DNA of 64,000 nucleotides from Xenia sp. Carnegie-2017 (taxonomy: Eukaryota > Cnidaria > Anthozoa > Malacalcyonacea > Xeniidae), in NCBI RefSeq assembly GCF_021976095.1, contig NW_025813447.1, positions 496,001 to 560,000 of the forward strand. The letters run 5' to 3'. The translations under genes were made by a program, and so were the position numbers. The notes beneath the pieces were generated by a model. It had not been told where the DNA came from, ran no database searches, and worked only from the letters and a program-made list of their open reading frames with translations. Of this stretch, positions 1 to 11,447 are shown piece after piece (position 1 is the stretch's first letter; every line of letters begins with the position of its first letter).

Positions 1-330
1 AAAACGTTCTTGGACAATTTGTGCAATATCACAAACAATTATTGGTCTATTCATCTTCAGTACTTGAGTAAAATATAAATATCGTGTAGCACAATAAATG
101 TAGCTTCAACCATTCACCATTATACGTATATAAAGTAATTAAAGTATTCACGACGAGATCAAAGGATTGTAGTTTAAAACTTTATTGTCATTATGGTGAT
201 TTATTATGTATTCAATACACAACATCAGCACTAAAATTAGAAAAACTATTTCATTTCAATGAATATTGCATGATAAGCTAGTTCACAGTGAAAAATATAA
301 TTTGTATTTAAACCAGGAATCTTGAAATTC

Positions 331-2315
331 TTATTTAAATGAAGCCATGGCACCATTCAGTGTTCGTTCTTGAAACCTCTTTGATTTCTTGTATTCAGCA
401 ATTTGTGGAATAGCCTAAATAACATTGCAGTTTTTAATAGAAACCTCCAAATACTTACTATTAACTTACTCATAATTCTCAGTACCTCAATACTTTCACA
501 ATATTGCTGCAAAAAAATTGATGTATTTTAAACTTAGTTTTTGCTGTAACTGGTTGAAATACCACGAATAGTAAAAATATAGTACCATCAACTTCTTAAA
601 TGGTTCAACAAGTTTTTTGTCAAATATTTTATGCTGGTCTAGCATTTCATAAAGCATGAAGTCAGGATATGTCACCTAAATTCAAATAATAAAGTTCTTT
701 TAGAAATCATGAAAGAAAAAAGTCAACTAATAGCATGTTAACATTTGTAAAAACCTTGTCTCCAGCAAGATATTTCTTGTCACCAAGAAACTTTTCAAAT
801 CGATCCAATTTTTCCACTACATTTTTTTTATAACCATCGACAAGTTTATCCTAAATGGCATTTGGTACATATTATCAATAATACTATGAACAAACATAGG
901 TTAAAGCTGTAGTGGTAAAGATGAAGACTTACAAAGTCTGATGAGTAGCAAAGTCTTACAAAGCCATTACGCAAGTCAATGATCTGAAAATGAAACATTT
1001 TGTTATTTAGAACAGAGTCATACATCAATTTCCAAACCTTAAAAATATTTTCTTGTCAAACTAGTTATATTAATATCAATAAATAGAAATTCTAGTTTCA
1101 TGTTTTTCTTTTGCATTTATAGATTATTTTAGATGCATTATGGCTACAGCAAATGCCAGATTACATTCCATGTACCTTATGCCAAATATCTTCCATGTGG
1201 ATGTTCTATTTTGTAGTATATTATCCCATGATTGTTTGCTTATCTTCTGCATACAGTTCACATGGATTGTATTTATGAGCAAATGTCATTCTCCAATGAT
1301 ACTTAAGTAATATAACTAAATATTTATCTTCTAGCTAATAAACCTTTTTGAATTTTATAAAGACTTGTGCTTACTCAATTTGAACATAAAACTAATAGTA
1401 CTCACGCAATTTTCAATCATATCAACAATTGTTTTCTCTTCATCCGTTTCACCACCTTAATTAAACAAATAATATTTTATAGTAGTATTTCAATAATTTA
1501 TTTAGCCAATTTTGAGACTTACTTAGACCTATTTATAACTGTTAAATATGTAATGCAATCAGTTAAATATTGAAACTGATCATATACTTACACAGATTAT
1601 GTTTTCTTGCAATATAACGTATAATCTACATTGAATGTTGAGCATTTCAGAATAATTTACACAAAAAATATTGTGAAGTAAATATTTGTTAAGGGATCCA
1701 TTACTTCATGTTATACTTACTGCACTGCTTTGAGTAATCTTTGTATCGCCATCAATGAAATAAGGAAGCTAATCACAAACAAACACAATATTAAAATCTA
1801 ATATCAATTTTCCACCACATTAAAAACCATACATTGGGAAAATCCAAACCAAGATTTTCTTTCTCCTTCAACCAATCTTCACGATTGTAATCTGAAAAAT
1901 CATCTCATGATTACATTTTGAGTAAACATGGTTTGGACATATGCAAATTTTTATTAATAAAGTACAAATTTAATGTAAGGTCAAAACTCATTATCAGCAA
2001 GTCTCATTGTTAATCATCAATAAATACACAACCAGGAGGTGGTCCAAAAGTATAACCCTTATCTTCGTATTCAATTCCCGTGTAAGCCAAAAGATATCGG
2101 ATGGGTTGAGCAAGCTATGAAAATATTTTGTATCATTGATCAAATAGATTGTGGTGCTATTGTAGTACATTCATGAACATTTATGAATGTTAAGGATCAT
2201 GTGTTTTACAAGTCATAACTGTTATATAAAATATTTATCGTCCATATATACTTCATTAAAATTCAAGGTTATTTCTTACCCCTCTTATGTCCCAATAGGC
2301 AAGAATTGGAGCCAT
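331..2315 (-). CDS. Mu-class glutathione S-transferase, tandem copy 1
   Basis: Cytosolic enzyme that conjugates glutathione to electrophiles. Eleven exons splice in frame to 216 aa: 2280-2315, 2033-2114, 1833-1891, 1721-1768, 1592-1625, 1406-1455, 933-983, 755-850, 586-675, 486-506, 331-414. Mu-class proteins are usually about 217 aa. The N-terminus reads MAPILAYWDIRG, the mu-class start with the catalytic Tyr; then come LAQPIRYLLAYTG, ENLGLDFPN, LPYFIDGDTKITQSSA (the cis-Pro and glutathione-binding part of the thioredoxin-like domain) and HNLCGETDEEK, followed by the helical C-terminal domain with KYLAGDK. All introns have GT/AG ends and phases agree. The first exon is only 36 nt, as expected for this family. 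It is the left-most of three near-identical copies, and further copies may lie left of the window, because base 1 onward matches 2794 onward. Seen: sequence and splicing. Inferred: activity. Confidence 0.93.
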
Positions 2316-2443
2316 TTTTATGACAAAATTGTGAGAGAAAATATCAACAATGTGTTGGTGATTGTCTTGTGTGCAATCATGTGCCACGTACTTGCTGTTT
2401 AATCGTGCCAGTCCTCTTGAGCAGGGCCATGACAACCACATGG

Positions 2444-2481
2444 TCACAGAATAGAGATACGTTAACGTATCTATTCTGTGA
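2444..2481. promoter_or_regulatory. Near-perfect palindrome upstream of GST copy 1
   Basis: About 130 bp upstream of the copy 1 ATG the sequence TCACAGAATAGAGATAC is followed by GTTAAC and then GTATCTATTCTGTGA, giving a near-perfect inverted repeat of about 38 bp centred on GTTAAC. Copies 2 and 3 carry the same sequence with substitutions that weaken the pairing. It could be a palindromic protein-binding site, a hairpin in a 5' leader, or chance decay of an old element; the sequence alone does not decide. Confidence 0.45.
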
Positions 2482-3123
2482 CATGGTGATGTGACTGGTG
2501 TCTAGTCATGTGTCCTGTCGAGTCAGTCGAGTGGTCGAGATCCACGAAAGAAGAAGAGTTCATTGATTTTCGTAGTGATTTTACAACGCATTTTTTGACA
2601 AATTTGTCATAATGTACTATGAAAATCTATCCAATACATCAAGAAGAAAAGTCGAGAAAGGAACCACAGTAAATGGTAACTATATGAAGTACAATTTCTT
2701 ATATAGGAAACATATTGGTGATATTGCAAATAGACATAGTCTTATCATTTTGCTGTAACGTTTTCTTTTATATTTCTTTAAATTGTTGACGGGAAAACGT
2801 TCTTGGACAATTTGTGCAATATCACAAACAATTATTGGTCTATTCATCTTCAGTACTTGAGTAAAATATAAATATCGTGTAGCACAATAAATGTAGCTTC
2901 AACCATTCACCATTATACGTATATAAAGTAATTAAAGTATTCACGACGAGATCAAAGGATTGTAGTTTAAAACTTTATTGTCATTATGGTTATTTATTAT
3001 GTATTCAATACAAAACATCAGCACTAAAATTAGAAAAACTATTTCATTTCAATGAATATTGCATGATAAGCTAGTTCACAGTGAAAAATATAATTTGTAT
3101 TTAAACCAGGAATCTTGAAATTC

Positions 3124-5255
3124 TTATTTAAATGAAGCGCTTGGATTATTCAGTGGTCGTTCTTGAAACTTGTTTGATTTCTTGTATTCAGCAATTTGTG
3201 GAATAGCCTAAATAACATTGCAGTTTTTAATAGAAATCTCCAAATACTTACTATTAACTTACTCATAATTCTCAGTACCTCAATACTTTCACAATATTGC
3301 TGCAAAAAAATTGATGTATTTTAAACTTAGTTTTTGCTGTAATTGGTTGAAATACCACGAATAGTAAAAATATCGTACCATCAACTTCTTAAATGGTTCA
3401 ACAAGTTTTTTGTCAAGTATTTTATGCTGGTCTAGCATTTCGTAAAGCATAAAGTCAGGATATGTCACCTAAATTAAAATAATACAGTCCTTTTAGAAAT
3501 CGTGAAACAAAAACATCAACTGATAGCATGTTATCATTTGTAAAAACCTTGTCTCCAGCAAGATATTTCTTGTCACATAGAAACTTTTCAAATCGATCCA
3601 ATTTTTCCACTACATTTTTTTTATAACCATCGACAAGTTTATCCTAAATGGCATTTGGTACATATTATCAATAATACTATGAACAAACATATGTTAAAGC
3701 TGTAGTGGTAAAGATGAAGACTCACAAAGTCTGATGAGTAGCAAAGTCTTACAAAGCCAATACGCAAGTCAATGGTCTGAAAATGAAACATTTTGTTATT
3801 TAGAACAGAGTCATACATCAATTTCCAAACCTTAAAAATATTTTCTCGTCAACTACTTATATTAATATCAATAAATAGAAATTCTAGTTTCATGTTTTTC
3901 TTTTGCATTTATAGATTATTGTAGATGCATTATGGCTACAGCAAATGCCAGATTACATTCCATGTTCCTTGTGCCAAATATCTTCCATGTGGATGTTCAA
4001 TTTTGTAGTATATTATCCCATGAATGTTTGCATTTCTTCCGCATACAGTTCACATGGATTGTATTTATGAGCAAATGTCATTCTCCAATGATACTTAAGT
4101 AATATAACTAAATATTTATCTTCCAGGTAATAAACCTTTTTGAATTTTATAAAGACTTGTGCTTACTCAATTTGAACTTAACACTAAGAATACTCACGCA
4201 ATTTTCAATCATATCAACAATTGTTTTCTCTTCATCCGTTTCACCACCTTAATTAAACAAATAATATTTTACAGTTAGACCTATTTATAACTGTTAAATA
4301 TGTAATGCAATCAGTTAAATATTGAAACTGATCATATACTTACACAGATTATGTTTTCTTGCAATATAACGAATAATCTACATTGAATGTTGAGCATTTT
4401 AGAATAATTTACACAAAAAATATTGTGAAGTAAATATTTGTTAAGGGCTCCATTACTTCATGTTATACTTACTGCACTGCTTTGAGTAATCTTTGTATCG
4501 CCATCAATGAAATAAGGAAGCTAATCACAAACAAACACAATATTAAAATCCAATATCAATTTTCCACCACATTAAAAACCATACATTAGGAAAATCCAAA
4601 CCAAGATTTTCTTTCTCCTTCAACCAAGCTTCACGATTGTAATCTGAAAAATCATCTTATGATTACAATTTGAGTAAATATGGTTTGGACATATGCAAAT
4701 TTTATTAATAAAGTACAAATTTAATGTAAGGTCAAAACTCATTATCAGCAAGTCTCATTACATGTTTGTAAATGTAGATCGTCCAGGTTGGTATAGTCCT
4801 GAGAAGGACTGTTTTTGTTGTTGTTGACTGACGTTTCGACAACCTTAGCGGTAGTCATCTTTAGTTAACTCTGACTCTGGAAAATCTACATTTACAAACA
4901 TGTAATGATACTCCCGGGTTAAAACCATTTACTTCAGAAAGTCTCATTGTTACTCATCAATAAATACACAACCAGGAGGTGGTCCACAAGTATAACGCTT
5001 GTCTTCGTATTCAATTCCCGTGTAAGCCAAAAGATATCGGATGGGTTGAGCAAGCTATGAAAATATTTTGTATCATTGATCAAATAGATTGTGGTGCTAT
5101 TGTAGTACATTCATGAACATTTATGAATGTTAAGGATCATGTGTTTCACAAGTCATAACGGTCATATAAAATATTTATCGTCCATATATACTTCATTAAA
5201 ATTCAAGGTTATTTCTTACCCCTCTTATGTCCCAATAGCCAAGAATTGGAGCCAT
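3124..5255 (-). CDS. Mu-class glutathione S-transferase, tandem copy 2
   Basis: Second tandem copy with the same 11-exon plan as copy 1 and no break seen in any exon. It begins MAPILGYWDIRG with the catalytic Tyr intact. Differences from copy 1 include Gly for Ala at residue 6, KRYTCGPPP in exon 2, an EAWL for EDWL change in exon 3, FLCDKKYL in the C-terminal domain, and a different tail ending NNPSASFK. One intron carries a 179-bp insertion (4760-4938) absent from copies 1 and 3. Close identity in introns as well as exons argues for recent duplication or gene conversion. An expanded GST cluster is common in detoxification loci; whether the copies differ in substrate is not visible here. Confidence 0.92.
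4760..4938 (-). mobile_element. 179-bp inserted repeat with 10-bp target duplication
   Basis: Inserted in an intron of GST copy 2 and flanked by the direct repeat AAGTCTCATT (4750-4759 and 4939-4948). The same intron in copies 1 and 3 has the sequence once, with no insertion, so the empty site is seen directly. The element has inverted ends within it (ACATGTTTGTAAATGTAGA at 4760 and its complement near 4888-4906). On the minus strand it holds AAAGATGAC, a hairpin, then GTCGAAACGTC. A second copy lies at about 55262-55378. No coding capacity. Family unknown to me; a non-autonomous element. Confidence 0.7.
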
Positions 5256-6011
5256 TTTTAAGACAAAATTGTTAAATTTCGAGAAAATATCAACAATGTG
5301 TTGGTGATTGTCTTGTGTGCAATCATGTGCCACGTACTTACTGTTTAATCGTGCCAGTCCTCTTGAGCAGGGCCATGACAACTACATGGTCACAGAATAG
5401 AGATACGTAAACGTATCTATACTGTCACATGATGGTGTGACTGGTGTCTAGTCATGTGTCCTGTCGAGTGGTCGAGATCCACGAAAGAAGAAGAGTTCTA
5501 TTGATTTTTGGAGTGATTTTACAACGTATTTTTTGACAAAATTGTCATAATGTATTATGGTAAATGCATCCAATACTTCAATAGAAAATTCGAACGAACG
5601 GAACGACATCGAATGGTAATTATATGATTTTAGTTGCGACTGAGTCAGACTGACAGCTTGTAGTTCTGTGACTTGTATCTTAACGTTAAACTTTGGTGTA
5701 CAAGTCATATCACAAACAATTATTGGTCTATTCATCTTCAGTACTTGAGTAAAATATAAATATCGTGTAGCACAATAAATGTAGCTTCAACCATTCACCA
5801 TTATACGTATATAAAGTAATAAGAGTATTCACGACGAGATCAAAGGATTGTAGTTTAAAACTTTATTGTCATTATGGTGAATTATTATGTATTCAATACA
5901 AAACATCAGCACTAAAATTAGAAAAACTATTTCATTTCAATGAATATTGCATGATAAGCTAGATCACAGTGAAAAATATAATTTGTATTTAAACCAGGAA
6001 TCTTGAAATTC

Positions 6012-7993
6012 TTATTTAAATGAAGCCCTGGGATTATTCAGTGGTCGTTCTTGAAACTTGTTTGATTTCTTGTATTCAGCAATTTGTGGAATAGCCTAAA
6101 TAAAATTGCAGTTTTTAATAGAAACCCCCCAAATCCTTACTATTAACTTACTCATAATTCTCAGTACCTCAATAGTGTCACAGTATTGCTGCAAAAAAAT
6201 TGATGTATTTTAAAGTTAGTTTTTGCTGTAATTGGTTGAAATACCACAAATAGTAAAAATATCGTACCATCAACTTCTTAAATGGTTCAACAAGTTTTTT
6301 GTCAAATATTTTATGCTGGTCTAGCATTTCATAAAGCATGAAGTCAGGATATGTCACCTAAATTAAAATAATAAAGTCCTTTTAGAAATCATGGAACAAA
6401 AAAGTCTACTGATAGCATGTTATCATTTGTAAAAACCTTTTCTCCGGCAAGATATTTCTTGTCACCAAGAAACTTTTCAAATCGATCCAATTTTTCCACT
6501 ACATTTTTTTTATAACCATCGACAAGTTTATCCTAAATGGCATTTGGTACATATTATCAATAATACTATGAACAAACATATGTTAAAGCTGTAGTGGTAA
6601 AGATGAAGACTCACAAAGTCTGATGAGTAGCAAAGTCTTACAAAGCCAATACGCAAGTCAATGGTCTGAAAATGAAACATTTTGTTATTTAGAACAGAGT
6701 CATAAATCAATTTCCAAACCTTAAAAATATTTTCTTGTCAACTACTTGTATTAATATCAATAAATAGAAATTCTAGTTTCATGTTTTTCTTTTGCATTTA
6801 TAGATTATTGTAGATGCATTATGGCTACAGCAAATGCCAGATTACATTCCATGTACCTTATGCAAAGTATCTTCCGTGTGGATGTTCAATTTTGTAGTAT
6901 ATTATCTCATGAATGTTTGCATATCTTCCGCATACAGTTCACATGGACTGTATTTATGAGCAAATGTCATTCTCCAATGATACTTAAGTAATATAACTAA
7001 ATATTTATCTTCCAGGTAATAAACCTTTTTGAATTTTATAAAGACTTGTGCTTACTCAATTTGAACTTAAAACTAAGAATACTCACGCAATTTTCAATCA
7101 TATCAACAATTGCTTTCTCTTCATCCGTTTCACCACCTTAATTAAACAAATAATATTTCATAGTAGTTCAATAATTTATTTAGCCAATTTTGAGACTTAC
7201 TTAGACCTATTTATAACTGTTAAATATGTAATGCAATCAGTTAAATATTGAAACTGATCATATACTTACACAGATTATGTTTTCTTGCAATATAACGTAT
7301 AATCTATATTGAATGTTGAGCATTTCAGAATAATTTACACAAAAAATATTGTGAAGTAAATATTTGTTAAGGGATCCATTACTTCATGTTATACTTACTG
7401 CACTGCTTTGAGTAATCTTTGTATCGCCATCAATGAAATAAGGAAGCTAATCACAAACAAACACAATATTAAAATCTAATATCAATTTTCCACCACATTA
7501 AAAACCATACATTAGGAAAATCCAAACCAAGATTCTCTTTCTCCTTCAACCAATCTTCACGATTGTAATCTGAAAAATCATCTTATAATTACAATTTGAG
7601 TAAATATGGTTTGGACATATGCAAATTTTTATTAATAAAGTACAAATTTAATGTAAGGTCAAAACTCATTATCAGCAAGTCTCATTGTTACTCATCAATA
7701 AATACACAACCAGGAGGTGGTCCACAAGTATAACGCTTGTCTTCATATTCAGTGCTCGTGTAAGCCAAAAGAAATCGGATGGGTTGAGCAAGCTATGAAA
7801 ATATTTTGTATCATTGATCAAATAGATTGTGGTGCTATTGTAGTACATTCATGAATATTTATGAATGTTAAGGATCATGTGTTTCACAAGTCATAACTGT
7901 TATATAAAATATTTATCGTCCATATATACTTCATTAAAATTCAAGGTTATTTCTTACCCCTCTCATGTTCCAATAGCCAAGAATTGGAGCCAT
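6012..7993 (-). CDS. Mu-class glutathione S-transferase, tandem copy 3
   Basis: Third tandem copy with the same exon plan and no frame break seen. Its N-terminus reads MAPILGYWNMRG: the catalytic Tyr is kept, but the usually very conserved Asp-Ile after the Trp has become Asn-Met. Exon 2 also differs (RFLLAYTSTEYEDK). The C-terminal exons read EKFLGDKKYLAGEK and QYCDTIE and end NNPRASFK. The upstream region (about 8000-8452) closely matches that of copy 2 but not all of copy 1, so copies 2 and 3 share a promoter type. The WDIRG change could alter packing of the active-site Tyr or simply be tolerated. The family call is firm; full activity is less certain than for copies 1 and 2. Confidence 0.9.
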
Positions 7994-8452
7994 TTTCATG
8001 ACAAAATTGTTAAATTTCGAGAAAATATCAACAATGTGCTGGTGATTGTCTGTGTGCAATCATGTGCCACGTACTTTTTGCTTAATCGTGCCAGTCCTCA
8101 TGACAACCACATGGTCACAGAATAGAGATACGTAAACCTATCTATTCTATCACATGGTGGTGTGACTGGTGTGGCAGTGTGACTGCTGTCTAGTCGTGTC
8201 CTGTCGAGTCTGTCGAGTGGTCGAGATCCACGAAAGAAGGAGAGTTCATTGATTTTCGTAGTGATTTTACAACGTATTTTTTGACAAATTTGTCATAATG
8301 TATTATGATAAATGCATCGCATCCAATACTTCAATAGAAAATTCGAACGACATCGAATGGTAATTTTATGATTTTAGTTGCGACTGAGTCAGACTGACAG
8401 CTTGTAGTTCAGTGACTTGTATCTTAACGTTAAACTTGGTGTACAAGTCATT

Positions 8453-10014
8453 GACAGTGTAAAAACAGTAGAAAAACAGGTTCCATATTTTTTTGTATGC
8501 ATAAAATTGAAATATTTGTCTTTAAATGTGAAAAGAATTGTTTACAACTGCATTTGCAAAATAGTTTGAAATAGTTTAGACTTCATGCAAAATTATGATA
8601 AATGTCAGCCTGTATGCAAGTATTCCAGACTATACTTGAACACAATAATGTTAGATAATTGTACCAACTGTACATGGAACAAAATAAAATTATGAATGAA
8701 ATCAATGGAAAAGAGTCCATTGATATTTGAACTTAATATTTATAGTTTTATCCGATTTTCTTGACACCTTATGTCTGAAGAGTGAAAAACGAACAAAAAA
8801 AAATGGCTGTTAATTCAAGATTCCCATTTAAATGATTCAATCACAATACTTCATAGATAATGTTAACACCATACTTAGTGGATAATTTTATTCCTATTAA
8901 AATGATCTTTTAAATGATTTTTAAACTAAGCATCATACAGTATAACTAAACTTTTTCTAATGCTATGAACCTGAGACAGAAGAACTGGGGGGCTAGCTGT
9001 GTCAGTGGTGAATCGGTTGGATTTAGCTTTACTCAAAATAAATTGTTGTTCAATTTTGAAGTCAATTTTGTTGGTTTTGAATTGCTAAAGAATAAATATA
9101 TACATTAAATACTGTGCTGTAATTTATTTTGATCTGCTATAATGTGCTGCCCCTCTGAAAAAAAATTTTTTAGTTAAGATTACAGAAATATTTGTTAGTA
9201 TACCAAGGTAATGTGATGAATATATAGCCAAATGTGTGGGAAGTCAATTTTTGAAATTTCATGTTAGTTATTATGGTGTGTCTTAAAGTTACAAATGTGA
9301 TCAAATAATTGTTTGTATTGCTGCTGTAGCAACTGTACATTATTTATAACCTGTGTGATTGATAAAGAAGACTACCAAAAAGAGAGCTTTCTAAATATGT
9401 CACTTGTGCAGTTTAATATCAAATGTGCATCATATGCAATACATTTAATGTAGCACAACTTCCCCGGGGGGTGGGGGTAGCACCTCTATGTTTTCTGTGT
9501 GTGTTGCAGCATAGCTGGTGTTGGAAGATGTGTCTTTTGTCACTATCAGGAAAAACTAAAAAAATTCTTAAATCAATGTTTATTTGATTATTTTCTTTAG
9601 AATCATTAAGGCGTTTATCTAATTTTACATTTTTATGCAAAATTTTAGAAGAGTAATGTGCATCTAATTGAACGAATATGAAAAACAAAGTGAATGAAAA
9701 TATTTTTTGAGGTGAGTACTTGCATAGAAATATAATAATATTAATTTATAATGAGCTCCGGTAAAACGACAAACTCTTCACTCTAATCCTCCAAATAAAC
9801 AATATCAAGCTACAGTTCTACAAACTATTTAAACATCAATAGCCAATAAAGGTCACATCTTATTGGTTTGAGACCAATGCATTTTTTTTGTAAATTTTTT
9901 GTACAAAGTAATTTTTTGTACGAAACTGACGCGTGTTCATTGCTGCTATATAAATACATTGCACTGGTGCAACAAGTTATACAAACAAAAGATTTCACAA
10001 CATTTTCATTGCCA
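8453..10014. other. Intergenic stretch, no gene seen
   Basis: Between the GST array and the divergent Kv gene. AT-rich, with stop codons scattered in all frames and no exon I can support. It must hold the 3' untranslated part of the Kv gene (minus strand, below 10015) and perhaps the outermost promoter of GST copy 3. A short GC-rich tract lies near 9465-9480. Confidence 0.6.
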
Positions 10015-11423
10015 TCATCCTTTCTGCAACAAAGGTGCCATAAGTGCAATGAGAAAAATCCCACTTAAAGAACAAAAACCAGCGATAATTTTTCCTATGA
10101 TAGTTTCTGGGACTGCATCACCATAGCTGATAGAAAAGTAAATAATATGAAGCTTGATTTGTGATAATTAGCATAATAATGTATATTGCTGACTACTTAC
10201 CCCAGTGACGTCATTGTTACAATGGTGTACCAAAAGCATGCTGGGATACTAAGGAATCCGCTATTGTCTTTCTCGCCGTAGTACATAATAGTTGAGAACA
10301 GGACGAGAACTGTGACAAAGCATAAAATAAGAGGTTTGAGTTCATCTTTGTTTTGCTTAAGTAAACTGCCATGTTTTTCAATTTTATCGACAAAAAATCT
10401 CGAGACTCTGCCTATACGAGTGATGCGAAGAACACGTAACATGGCCAACATTTTGATATTGCTATGACTGCCAAGCATTAAACTGAAGTAGAAGGGCAAG
10501 ATTGATATAACATCGATAATGTTTGTAAATTGTCTCACAAAAATCCATCGATTTGGAGAACAGTAAAGTCTCAGTATATACTCTACTGTAAAATATGTGA
10601 CGCAAATAGTTTCCAAGATGTTGAAATGTTTCTTTTTTTGCGTTCCCCAGGTAGAACTATCTTTGGGGACTGTTTCCATAATCAAACTTACGACAGTTGT
10701 CAAAACAAAGACAACTGTCAAAACCCAAACGGCCAGTCCAGGTGTGGACAAAGCTGGTTCTTCAAAAATGAACCACAATTTCTCTTTGAATTTGGCAATT
10801 TCTTCTAATCTTCGTGCTCTCAAGGCTTTCGTCAGTCTCATTTTGCATTTTTCTAAACAATATCTCTCTGTCTTTGATTTTGAATTTTCGAAATTCTCCA
10901 CACAACACAGCGCCAGAGAGGATGGAAAAATTCCAAAGAATTTCAACTCGGATTCAAACAGCTCGACACATTCGTTAGATGGATAGTGAAGAGCACCTGA
11001 ACGGTAGAAGTTTAGGATGTGTGGAAATATATCAGGATCTCGATCAAAGAAGTATTCTTCTTTTTGAGTATCGAAGTAGTAAAATTTCCGCTTTCCTCCT
11101 AACAAAGTTTCTACAAAAGAAATAATACATCAGATCTGTACACAAAATTTCTACTTTCCACTTATTAATTTCAAATTTAAATACAATTGAACGATTCCAG
11201 TTTCCCATATTTCATGAAAGTTTTTTGAATTATGCTAGGAGCAGTTTTCTTTTCCTTTTTTTTTACAAATGTTTTGGTAAATTAGAAAACGAGAAAATTC
11301 CAACACTCCCTTAAAAGTGGTTTATCCACCTGGGTATCTTGCCAAAAAGCTTTCGTTTGTCATAAAACGTTCACCACTAACGTTAATAACTACGGGCTTG
11401 TTCAATAATTTCATCTTATCCAT
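10015..11423 (-). CDS. Divergent voltage-gated K+ channel subunit with truncated S6
   Basis: Three exons, 11330-11423, 10201-11110 and 10015-10126, splice in frame to 371 aa. An in-frame stop upstream fixes the ATG at 11423. The T1 tetramerisation domain comes first ([30 protein letters not shown]) and keeps the zinc motif HX5CX20CC of non-Shaker Kv families (Kv2, Kv3, Kv4). Then S1-S3, an S4 with five arginines at every third position (LRVLRITRIGRVSR), S5, and the pore TMTSLGYGD. After the filter, S6 begins CSLSGIFLIAL but ends MAPLLQKG then stop, so the PVP gate hinge and the rest of S6 are missing. The S4-S5 linker (FFVDKIEKHGSLLKQ) also differs from typical Kv channels. It may be a silent or modulatory subunit, a decaying gene, or be completed by an unseen alternative exon. 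Kv family is certain; the subfamily is not. Confidence 0.88.
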
Positions 11424-11429
11424 CTCAAA

Positions 11430-11447
11430 AATATGTGCTCACAGCTG
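11430..11447 (-). other. Possible splice acceptor of a 5' UTR exon
   Basis: Just upstream of the Kv ATG the minus strand reads TTTCTTTGCAG, a good 3' splice site ending near 11447, followed by an in-frame TGA and then the ATG at 11423. This suggests that the first coding exon is preceded by a non-coding exon further upstream, which I could not locate. Confidence 0.4.

Larger units (their letters stand above)
1..8452. repeat. Tandem array of three ~2.8-kb GST units
   Basis: Sequence from base 1 matches that from 2794 (period 2793), and the block matches again from about 5707. Each unit holds one GST gene on the minus strand with its flanks. Unit 2 is longer because of the 179-bp insertion. 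The promoter ends of units 2 and 3 (about 5440-5706 and 8190-8452) resemble each other, while unit 1 diverges after about 2600, so the units were probably not made in one step. The array appears to end near 8452, where the match to unit 2 stops. Confidence 0.9.

Noticed and set aside
846-1028. Small minus-strand frames repeated in each GST unit
   Set aside because: They are a GST exon read through into neighbouring introns; the spliced GST gene explains them.
9419-10068. Frames of 66-89 codons between the GST array and Kv
   Set aside because: No conserved motif, no splice partner, and one overlaps the Kv terminal exon in another frame.
10530-10986. Plus-strand frames opposite the divergent Kv gene
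   Set aside because: Antisense shadows of a clearly conserved coding exon.
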